A stretch of 6,288 bases of DNA, from the NCBI GenBank assembly GCA_011055475.1, contig DSDH01000536.1, positions 1 to 6,288 of the forward strand, read 5' to 3'. The notes under the pieces were generated by a model. It searched no databases. It saw nothing but the letters and a program-made list of their open reading frames with translations, and was not told where the DNA came from. Position 1 is the first letter of the stretch. Each line of letters opens with the position of its first letter. The translations under genes were made by a program, and so were the position numbers. This stretch comes from Phycisphaerales bacterium. GTDB lineage: Bacteria > Planctomycetota > Phycisphaerae > Sedimentisphaerales > Anaerohalosphaeraceae. Of this stretch, positions 1 to 5,172 are shown one piece after another.

Positions 1-812
1 ACGTCGCTGACGTCGCCGATCCGCTCGTAGTCCTCCCGCGGGCCGAGAACCCATTCCTCGCCGCGCCGCAGGACCCGCCAGGGTTCGTCCTTGTCCAGCA
101 GGGCCATGCCCGTCCGGTAGATGACGCCGGCGGCCGTCCCCCGAACGCCGTGATACAGGATCAGCCAGCCTTCGGGGATCTCGATCGGCTGGCACGCCAG
201 CCCCACGCGCACTCCGTCCCAATACGCGTGACGCGTCCGCAACAGGATGCGGTGGTCGCCCCAGTGCTTCAGGTCCGGCGAGAGGCTCAGCCAGATGTGG
301 GCCTCGCCCCGCACGATGGGCCGATGGATCAACGCAAAGCGCCCGTTGAACCGCCGCGGAAACAGACACGCGTCCTTGTCCTCCGGCGGCAGCATGGCGC
401 CCAGCCGGGCGAACGTGCGGAAGTTCCGGGTGATGGCCAGCGACACCAGCGGGCCGCCCTCGCTGAAGGACACGTAGGTGATCGCGAACTGCTTTTGTTC
501 TTCGAGCCAGACGACCCGCGGGTCCTCCAGGCCCCACCGCTCCTCCTGCGTGCCGTGGTCGGGCATCATCGTCGGCTCGGCATCGATCTGCCAGTCGGTC
601 AGACCGTCCTTGCTTCGCGCCAACGTCAGATGCGAAAAGCCCCGCAGGTCCTCAACGCGGTTGAGCAGCACCACTTCCCCGTCCGTACGGATCGCCGCCG
701 GATTGAATACGGAGTTGATGGGGTAAGGCCAATGCCTCGCCGTGAGGATCGGATTGCCCTCATAACGCTCAAACAACCCGGCCGCCAAATTTTGACGCGT
801 AATCGTGTCCAT
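1..812 (-). CDS. GH130-family beta-mannoside phosphorylase/glycosidase (3' end outside window)
   Basis: Reading the minus strand from the ATG at 812-810 gives 270 codons without a stop up to the window edge, so the C-terminus is missing; family members are usually somewhat over 300 residues, so roughly the last 40-60 are absent. GH130 motifs are visible in order: NPAAIR (residues 37-42), NRVED (51-55), GLEDPR (94-99), KDACLFPRR (146-154), a YWDG...G..C.P segment (198-209), and GWLILYHGVR (215-224) followed by a conserved tyrosine-containing strand and an ALLD motif (237-240). These fit the five-bladed beta-propeller of GH130 (formerly DUF377). The Asp in the EDPR motif is, from memory of the family, the general acid. 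GH130 enzymes phosphorolyse or hydrolyse beta-mannosides, for example mannosyl-glucose or mannobiose; I cannot choose the substrate or mechanism from this fragment. There is no signal peptide, so the enzyme is probably cytoplasmic. An AGGA sits 10 nt upstream of the chosen ATG. The gene is transcribed divergently from dsbD. Confidence 0.9.
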   Translation of the reverse strand, partial: MDTITRQNLAAGLFERYEGNPILTARHWPYPINSVFNPAAIRTDGEVVLLNRVEDLRGFSHLTLARSKDGLTDWQIDAEPTMMPDHGTQEERWGLEDPRVVWLEEQKQFAITYVSFSEGGPLVSLAITRNFRTFARLGAMLPPEDKDACLFPRRFNGRFALIHRPIVRGEAHIWLSLSPDLKHWGDHRILLRTRHAYWDGVRVGLACQPIEIPEGWLILYHGVRGTAAGVIYRTGMALLDKDEPWRVLRRGEEWVLGPREDYERIGDVSD

Positions 813-848
813 GCACTCTCGTTCCTGGTCAGGTCACCAAAACCACTA

Positions 849-854
849 ATTCTA
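849..854 (-). promoter_or_regulatory. Possible -10 element for the GH130 gene
   Basis: On the minus strand this reads TAGAAT, five of six matches to the sigma-70 -10 consensus, in a small AT-rich island inside GC-rich DNA. It would place the transcription start near 842, about 30 nt upstream of the ATG at 812. No good -35 hexamer lies 16-18 nt upstream, so this is a weak call. Confidence 0.25.
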
Positions 855-861
855 ATTCAGC

Positions 862-897
862 CGCCCCGCAATGCTACTCCAGTCCGGGCGTTTTTTT
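862..897 (+). terminator. Terminator-like hairpin plus T7 in the divergent intergenic region
   Basis: CGCCC (862-866) can pair with GGGCG (886-890), extended by G868 with C885 if C867 is bulged. Seven T residues (891-897) follow directly. This has the form of an intrinsic terminator on the plus strand, although the stem is short and the loop long (about 16-19 nt). No plus-strand gene lies to the left, so it would stop antisense or spurious transcription coming out of the GH130 gene, or a short leader transcript. It may also be chance. Confidence 0.3.
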
Positions 898-956
898 CAG
901 GGTCTGAACCGACCGATCCCCTCCCGCGGGCGGGTACAGGGACGGCGGGTTTGCCG

Positions 957-985
957 TTGCATACGTCCATCGCCGCCTCTACACT
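957..985 (+). promoter_or_regulatory. Candidate sigma-70-type promoter for dsbD-nth
   Basis: TTGCAT (957-962) and TACACT (980-985) are separated by exactly 17 bp, the preferred spacing. The -35 matches consensus at three of six positions and the -10 at four of six. Transcription would begin near 992 and leave a leader of about 65 nt before the dsbD ATG at 1057. The spacing and position are right, but the hexamers are only moderate. Confidence 0.35.
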
Positions 986-1042
986 GTGCCTCCGGTTGCC
1001 CAGATGTGGCGATTCCCTGAACCGTCGGCAGGCCGCGGCGTA

Positions 1043-1051
1043 GGGGAAGGG
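1043..1051 (+). promoter_or_regulatory. Ribosome binding site that decides the dsbD start
   Basis: A purine run, GGGGAAGGG, ends 5 nt before the ATG at 1057. The other in-frame candidate, ATG 1081, has only a weak GAGAG upstream. This favours 1057, although both starts leave a usable signal peptide. Confidence 0.6.
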
Positions 1052-1056
1052 ACCCG

Positions 1057-2916
1057 ATGGCCCTGTTGAGAGACCGGCGAATGCAAAACGTTACGATGGT
1101 TGGCGTTCTTTTGTTCAGTATGACCGCTGCGGCACCGGCCTGGACGGTGGACCTGCTGAATTATCAGGACCAGCACTCGGCGATTACGATCACGCTCGAC
1201 GAGCAGGAGGATCGCCCCGTCCTGACGGCGCGTTTTCAAGGGACGGACGATCTGCATTACTATGCCCGGTCGGAGACCGCGCCCGCGCCGGGGCTGGAGC
1301 TGAAACTCGCCGCGGAGGCCGAGGGTGTTGCATTTGGATCGGCCGTGTTCCCGCCCTGGGAACTCTTTTACGACAAAGGCCTCGAAAAGAACATCGAGGT
1401 CTACATGGGAGACTTCGAGGTGCGGATTCCGATCACCTCCGAATTGCCGGATGCGCCCTTCACCACGCAGGTCACTATCGAGGGCATCGCCTGCACCAGC
1501 GAGATCTGTCTGCCGCCGTTCGCCAAGACCCTGGCCGTACGGGTCAGCCCTGCCGAGGGCACCGTCAGCCTGGTCGAGGAGGGCACCCCATCGCCACCCG
1601 GCCCCGGCACTTCGGCATCCGAGACTCCCGGGGCGACCGAGGACGCGGCCGACCTGGACAATCAGGCCTTGGCCGGGCTGCTGGCCGACTGGAATGAGAG
1701 TTCGCTCGGCCGAACCGACCGCACGGCGGCCTTCTATTTCGTGCTGGCGATTCTGGCCGGGCTGAGCATCAACATCATGCCGTGCGTCTTGCCCGTGCTG
1801 CCCTTGATTATCATGCGGTTGGTCGCTCAAGGCCGCGAATCGTCGGGCCGACGACTGGTGCTGGGCGGGGCCTTCTGCCTGGGCATCGTGGGTTTCTTCG
1901 CCGCGTTCGCCGCGCTGGCGGTCGTTATCCGTATGACGACCGGCGCCGTGATTGATATCAATGACCTGTTCCGCACACCCGCGGCGGTCATCGCGCTGTT
2001 TCTGTTGATTGTCTTTTTCGCGCTCGTGTTCCTGGACGTCATCACGATCACGCTGCCGGCGTCGTTGGCCGGCGGCCAGCCCGAGCGTCCGGGCCTGGCC
2101 GGATCGATCGGCATGGGCTTCTTCGCGGGGCTCCTGAGCACGCCCTGCAGCGGCGCCTTGCTCGGCGCGGTCCTGGTGTGGGCCCAGACCCAGCCGCCGG
2201 CGGTCGGCGCCGTGGCGATTATTCTGATGGGCGTGGGGATGGCCTTACCTTACGCGGTGCTCGTCGCCGTGCCGGCGTGGCTTAACCGTCTGCCCAAACC
2301 GGGGGCATGGATGGACATTTTGAAGAAGACCGGTGGCTTTTTGCTGCTGGCGATCGCGGTCAAGTTCGCCCTATCCGGTCTGGACAAGGACCGGCTGATC
2401 AACGTGCTGCTCTTCGCGGTGATCTTCGGCTTTTGCCTCTGGATATGGGGCGGATGGGTGAGCTACGCCACACCGAGCCGGCGCAAGTGGACGATCCGCC
2501 TGATCGCCGTCCTCCTGGCTGTGGCGTGCGGGTTCTGGTTGCTGCCCAGCGCCCCGGCCTCCAAGGTGCCCTGGCAGCCATACGGTCGCGCGGCCATCGC
2601 CCAAGCGCTGGAGGATGGCCGCGGCGTGGTCATCAAGTTCACCGCCGATTGGTGCACCAACTGCAAGGTCGTGGACAAGCGGGTCTATCACGATCCGGCG
2701 GTGGTGCGCCTGATCGAGCGAAAGAATCTCCTGGCGATCGAGGCCGACACGACGCGGCGCGGCTGGCCTGCGACGGTCGATCTGGACGCGATCTTCGGCG
2801 AGGCCGGCAACGTGCCCGTCACGGTCCTGTTGGAGCCACGAAGCAAGGTCTACACGAAGCTACGCGGCATCTTCTCGCCGGAGCGATTCATCGAGGCCGC
2901 CGAGGCCTTGCCGTGA
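1057..2916 (+). CDS. dsbD: Thiol:disulfide interchange protein DsbD (cytochrome c biogenesis-type reductase)
   Basis: The 619-residue protein moves reducing equivalents from cytoplasmic thioredoxin across the inner membrane to periplasmic thiol proteins, in three domains. Residues 1-29 look like a signal peptide (basic RDRR, hydrophobic core, cut after about APA). The periplasmic alpha domain (about 30-165) carries the pair C146/C151 in ACTSEICLPPF. A Pro/Ser/Thr/Glu-rich linker (about 165-215) leads to the membrane beta domain with eight likely helices (about 225-249, 268-293, 308-334, 347-373, 381-408, 423-440, 446-468, 479-497). Its redox cysteines are C243 in MPCVLP and C364 in STPCSG. 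The periplasmic gamma thioredoxin domain (about 503-619) has WCTNC (C533, C536) and a cis-proline candidate at P587 (GNVPV). All six expected cysteines are therefore present. The length is close to that of enteric DsbD. The alpha-domain pair is spaced C-x4-C, whereas I recall C-x5-C in E. coli. nth follows after 20 bp, probably in the same transcript. Confidence 0.95.
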   Translation: MALLRDRRMQNVTMVGVLLFSMTAAAPAWTVDLLNYQDQHSAITITLDEQEDRPVLTARFQGTDDLHYYARSETAPAPGLELKLAAEAEGVAFGSAVFPPWELFYDKGLEKNIEVYMGDFEVRIPITSELPDAPFTTQVTIEGIACTSEICLPPFAKTLAVRVSPAEGTVSLVEEGTPSPPGPGTSASETPGATEDAADLDNQALAGLLADWNESSLGRTDRTAAFYFVLAILAGLSINIMPCVLPVLPLIIMRLVAQGRESSGRRLVLGGAFCLGIVGFFAAFAALAVVIRMTTGAVIDINDLFRTPAAVIALFLLIVFFALVFLDVITITLPASLAGGQPERPGLAGSIGMGFFAGLLSTPCSGALLGAVLVWAQTQPPAVGAVAIILMGVGMALPYAVLVAVPAWLNRLPKPGAWMDILKKTGGFLLLAIAVKFALSGLDKDRLINVLLFAVIFGFCLWIWGGWVSYATPSRRKWTIRLIAVLLAVACGFWLLPSAPASKVPWQPYGRAAIAQALEDGRGVVIKFTADWCTNCKVVDKRVYHDPAVVRLIERKNLLAIEADTTRRGWPATVDLDAIFGEAGNVPVTVLLEPRSKVYTKLRGIFSPERFIEAAEALP

Positions 2917-2936
2917 CCCGTTCGGCATGAGGTCCT

Positions 2937-3038
2937 ATGAAGAAGACGATGAAGACGAAGACAGCAACGTCCACCACGACGAAGAAGACCGCTACGACGA
3001 CCGGGGCCAAGGCCACCGCGAAAGCCAAGGCGGCGGGT
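2937..3038 (+). repeat. Low-complexity AAG/ACG/GCC-rich stretch encoding the Nth tail
   Basis: The first 34 codons of nth are built almost entirely from Lys (AAG), Thr (ACG/ACC) and Ala (GCC/GCG/GCA/GCT) codons, giving imperfect tandem trinucleotides such as repeated ACG and AAG units. The composition differs sharply from the rest of the gene. Such tracts may expand or contract by slippage; whether this one does is unknown. Confidence 0.55.
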
Positions 3039-3701
3039 CCCTCTGTCGACAAAGAGCAGGCACGCAGTCGGGTGGAGAAGATCATGCCCATCCTGGCCAA
3101 GGCCTACCCGAACGCCACGATCGCGCTGCGCCATGAGAATCCGTTTCAGTTGCTCGTGGCGACGATTCTCTCCGCCCAGTGCACCGATGTGCGGGTCAAT
3201 GAAGTCACACCGGGGTTGTTTCGCAAGTACCCCGGCCCGGCCGACTTCGCGCGTGCCCCGCTGGCCCAGATCGAGGAGGACATCAAGAGCACCGGCTTTT
3301 ACCGCAACAAGGCCAAGAGCATCCAGGCCGCCAGCCGCAAGATCATCGAGGAGTTCGACGGCCGGGTTCCGGCGGACATGGAATCGCTGTTGACCCTGCC
3401 CGGTGTCGGCCGCAAGACCGCCAACTGCATCCTGGGCAACGCCTTCGGCGTTCCCGGTATTACATGCGACACGCACGTGATCCGCCTGAGCCGCCGCCTG
3501 GAGCTCAGTGCGCACAGCGACCCGGTCAAGCTCGAATTCGATCTGATGGAGATCGTGCCGCAGCGCAAGTGGGGCGGCTGGACGATGTTCAGTCATTACC
3601 TGATCTGGCACGGGCGGCGGGTGTGCAAGGCCCGCAAGCCCGCCTGCGATCAATGTCCGATAAGCGCGTATTGCCCCAGTGCTTTTCAGGTGGACCGCTG
3701 A
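2937..3701 (+). CDS. nth: Endonuclease III (DNA glycosylase/AP lyase) with a Lys/Thr/Ala-rich N-terminal tail
   Basis: This 254-residue protein is a base-excision-repair enzyme that removes oxidised pyrimidines and cuts at the resulting abasic site. The core (about 41-254) matches the family: LLVATILSAQCTDVRVNEV (72-90); the helix-hairpin-helix LPGVGRK (154-160) with catalytic lysine K160; CDTHVIRL (177-184) with catalytic aspartate D178; and a [4Fe-4S] site C230-x6-C237-x2-C240-x5-C246. E. coli Nth is 211 residues; the excess is an N-terminal tail of about 40 residues. Residues 1-34 contain 9 Lys, 12 Thr and 8 Ala and no acidic residue. An AGG/GAGG sequence 4 nt upstream supports ATG 2937. 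Between codon 5 and the core the only later starts are GTG at codon 46 and ATG at codon 50, both inside the first conserved helix, so the tail is probably translated. The gene lies 20 bp after dsbD with no obvious promoter between, suggesting cotranscription; no functional link is implied. Confidence 0.95.
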   Translation: MKKTMKTKTATSTTTKKTATTTGAKATAKAKAAGPSVDKEQARSRVEKIMPILAKAYPNATIALRHENPFQLLVATILSAQCTDVRVNEVTPGLFRKYPGPADFARAPLAQIEEDIKSTGFYRNKAKSIQAASRKIIEEFDGRVPADMESLLTLPGVGRKTANCILGNAFGVPGITCDTHVIRLSRRLELSAHSDPVKLEFDLMEIVPQRKWGGWTMFSHYLIWHGRRVCKARKPACDQCPISAYCPSAFQVDR

Positions 3702-3764
3702 TTCCGTTCAGGCCGCCCCGCCGTCTGGCCGATGAAACGGCGATGCGCCGACGTTTACAGAAAT

Positions 3765-3802
3765 GACAAGAAGGGCCCGTTCTTGTGGCCCGTGCGTTTG
3801 TC
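3765..3802 (+). other. Two mutually exclusive hairpins upstream of the LOG-family gene
   Basis: ACAAGAA (3766-3772) pairs perfectly with TTCTTGT (3780-3786) around a 7-nt loop. The same DNA allows another fold: GGGCC (3773-3777) with GGCCC (3787-3791), closed outside by GACAA (3765-3769) with TTGTC (3798-3802). The two folds share bases and cannot form together. There is no T-run, so this is not a standard terminator. It lies 64 nt after the nth stop and 42 nt before the next start, so it could be a 3' end structure of the dsbD-nth message or a leader element of the next gene. Confidence 0.35.
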
Positions 3803-3844
3803 AAGGGATTGTAAGCCGTTCAAGGCTCAATAACGAGAGGAACG

Positions 3845-4555
3845 ATGACGACCAATAACGCAATGCCCGCGGAGGAGCCCTGGCGGATCTTCCGGATCAT
3901 GGCCGAATTCGTCGAGGGCTTCGAGGAGTTGTCCATCGTCGGCCCGGCCGTGTCCATCTTCGGCTCGGCCCGAACCGAGCCGGGCACCGAGTGCTATGAG
4001 CTGGCGCGGCGGACCGCCCAGGAGGTGGCCAAGGCGGGCTTTGCCGTCATCACCGGCGGCGGGGGCGGGATCATGGAGGCCGCCAACAAGGGGGCCCACG
4101 AGGTCGGCGCCGAAAGCATCGGGCTGAACATCGAGCTGCCTCAGGAACAGGCCCCCAATTCCTACCAGACCATGTCGCTGCACTTTAGATATTTCTTCTG
4201 CCGCAAGGTGATGTTCCTCAAGTACGCCCAGGGATTCATCGTCTTCCCCGGCGGGTTCGGCACGATGGATGAGTTGTTTGAGTCGCTGGTGCTGATCCAA
4301 ACGCTCAAGCAGGCCCAATTCCCGGTGATCCTCATGTGCGGCGAATATTGGCAGGGGCTGCTCGACTGGATCGAAAAGACCATGCTTGAGAAACACGGCT
4401 ACATCAACGCCGAAGACCTGCATGTCTACACCGTCGTCGACGACCCCGCCGAGGCGGCCCGGATCATCCGGGAGTTCCACGAGTCCGACAAGCAGGGCGG
4501 CCTCAGCGAGCCGCCCGGTCTGCGCCGCAACGGTGCCGCCCGACGAATCAACTGA
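3845..4555 (+). CDS. LOG-family (TIGR00730-type) nucleoside-monophosphate phosphoribohydrolase-like protein
   Basis: The 236-residue Rossmann-fold protein belongs to the LOG family, often misannotated as lysine decarboxylase. Characterised members split nucleoside 5'-monophosphates, or cytokinin riboside monophosphates, into base and ribose 5-phosphate. Visible motifs are SIFGSAR (37-43), ITGGGGGIMEAANKGA (69-84), the conserved Arg-Lys pair FFCRK (R120, K121), and the signature PGGFGTMDE (135-143) with the catalytic glutamate E143. The N-terminal stretch with WRIFRIMAEFVEGFEEL (13-29) is typical of the longer bacterial members. No signal peptide is present, so it should act in the cytoplasm. 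The start at 3845 has a good GAGAGG site 4 nt upstream. It has its own 143-bp upstream gap after nth, so it may be a separate transcription unit. The true substrate cannot be told: purine or pyrimidine monophosphates and cytokinin-like nucleotides are all possible. Confidence 0.92.
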   Translation: MTTNNAMPAEEPWRIFRIMAEFVEGFEELSIVGPAVSIFGSARTEPGTECYELARRTAQEVAKAGFAVITGGGGGIMEAANKGAHEVGAESIGLNIELPQEQAPNSYQTMSLHFRYFFCRKVMFLKYAQGFIVFPGGFGTMDELFESLVLIQTLKQAQFPVILMCGEYWQGLLDWIEKTMLEKHGYINAEDLHVYTVVDDPAEAARIIREFHESDKQGGLSEPPGLRRNGAARRIN

Positions 4556-4571
4556 AGACCTCCGCATCACA

Positions 4572-4618
4572 GGAGGCCCAACGGTCAGCGGGCGGGAGGA
4601 TTTGTCCTGCGGGCCTTT
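4572..4618 (+). terminator. Possible weak terminator after the LOG-family gene
   Basis: AGGCCC (4574-4579) can pair with GGGCCT (4611-4616), with two more G-T pairs outside. An inner AGGA/TCCT hairpin with a TTTG loop sits within the 31-nt apex. Only a short T-containing tail (TTTCCC) follows. It starts 16 nt after the stop codon at 4555, the right place for a transcript end, but the structure is loose. Confidence 0.3.
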
Positions 4619-4628
4619 CCCGTAATAC

Positions 4629-4658
4629 TTGCATTCTACTGGCGTCTATACGTATGGC
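4629..4658 (+). promoter_or_regulatory. Possible promoter of the lipoprotein gene
   Basis: TTGCAT (4629-4634), the same hexamer as upstream of dsbD, begins a small AT-rich stretch. Two -10-like sequences follow: TATACG (4647-4652, spacing 12, too short) and TATGGC (4653-4658, spacing 18). Neither pair is strong. The site lies 35-60 nt before the ATG at 4692, consistent with a short leader. Confidence 0.25.
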
Positions 4659-4691
4659 CGTGAGAGATGCCCCTGAGAAAGGACCGTAGGC

Positions 4692-5135
4692 ATGAAACAC
4701 ATGGTGTTTAGTTTAATGACGTTTTGCCTGTGTTTGGCGGGCTGTCGGTCCGAGAGCCCAGTCGAATCCTATGGGACCGACGTGATCACCGTCAGCGGCG
4801 ATTTCGAGCGGGAAGTAGGCATCGCGCTGGTCGAAGTGCATCGCCGGATGGCCAACTGGATTCAGAAGGCCGATGGCACCCAAACCGATCCTACGTACAA
4901 GGCGGGGTCCCATACATGGCGGTCCGGCAAGGGGTCCGACGAAGAACCCCAGAAGACCTGCAGCCGGGGCTACGTGGAGTTTACCACCGCCGACGGCGAA
5001 CCCGTCCGCATCGAGACCATCGCCCCTTCGGGCAAGGCCATTCTTATCCTGCTGAAGGCTGAGCGCGAGGAGACCCTCGCGCGACTCCACAATCTGCTCG
5101 TGGAAGACCTGCAGTCCCGGTGTGCCGCCCCATAG
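4692..5135 (+). CDS. Small predicted lipoprotein of unknown family
   Basis: The 147-residue protein begins with a lipoprotein signal: MKH, a hydrophobic stretch (residues 4-16) and the lipobox LAGC with the lipidated cysteine at C18. Residue 19 is Arg, not Asp, which under the Lol rule favours the outer membrane. I recognise no family in the mature part of about 130 residues. It has a likely amphipathic helix (about 38-60), a polar Gly/Ser/Lys-rich middle (about 61-90), a predicted beta-rich segment (93-122, including YVEFTTADGEPVRIE) and a charged C-terminal helix (about 123-142). Two further cysteines, C90 and C144, could form a disulfide. An AAGGA 8 nt upstream supports ATG 4692; the lipobox distance fits only this start or the nearby Met4. 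It runs convergently into the radical SAM gene. The reading frame is credible because of the lipobox and RBS, but its function is unknown. Confidence 0.8.
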   Translation: MKHMVFSLMTFCLCLAGCRSESPVESYGTDVITVSGDFEREVGIALVEVHRRMANWIQKADGTQTDPTYKAGSHTWRSGKGSDEEPQKTCSRGYVEFTTADGEPVRIETIAPSGKAILILLKAEREETLARLHNLLVEDLQSRCAAP

Positions 5136-5157
5136 TCGCACCCCGACGGGTGGGGCG
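5126..5157. terminator. GC-rich hairpin between convergent genes
   Basis: CGCCCCA (5126-5132) pairs perfectly with TGGGGCG (5151-5157). Inside, GTCG (5135-5138) pairs with CGAC (5144-5147) around a 5-nt loop; an alternative inner stem is CACCC/GGGTG (5139-5143 with 5148-5152). The lipoprotein stop codon TAG (5133-5135) lies inside. It sits 15 bp from the end of the converging radical SAM gene, a typical place for a shared transcript end. Neither strand has a T-run, so it is not a canonical intrinsic terminator. Confidence 0.4.
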
Positions 5158-5172
5158 CACGCAGCAAGACGT

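Noticed and set aside
150..1043. Long plus-strand open frame of 297 codons overlapping the GH130 gene
   Set aside because: It lies mostly antisense to a frame with clear GH130 motifs, its translation is rich in Arg/Pro/Gln without recognisable domains, and it is explained by high GC reducing stops.
979..1830. Minus-strand open frame of 283 codons opposite the 5' half of dsbD
   Set aside because: Low-complexity, Gly/Arg/Gln-rich translation with no motifs, opposite a well-supported DsbD frame; a GC shadow.
2307..2930. Plus-strand open frame of 207 codons overlapping the 3' part of dsbD
   Set aside because: It overlaps the thioredoxin domain of DsbD in another frame and encodes an Arg/Gly-rich, motif-free product.
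2850..3653. Minus-strand open frame of 267 codons opposite nth
   Set aside because: It is antisense to an Nth frame with an intact catalytic site and iron-sulfur cysteines; no recognisable domain.
3754..3803. Sigma-70 promoter for the LOG-family gene using TTTACA (3754) or TTGTCA (3798) as -35
   Set aside because: Both hexamers are good -35 matches, but the sequence 16-18 bp further on has no acceptable -10 box in either case.
3827..4570. Minus-strand open frame of 247 codons opposite the LOG-family gene
   Set aside because: It mirrors a frame with the full LOG signature; its own translation has no motif.
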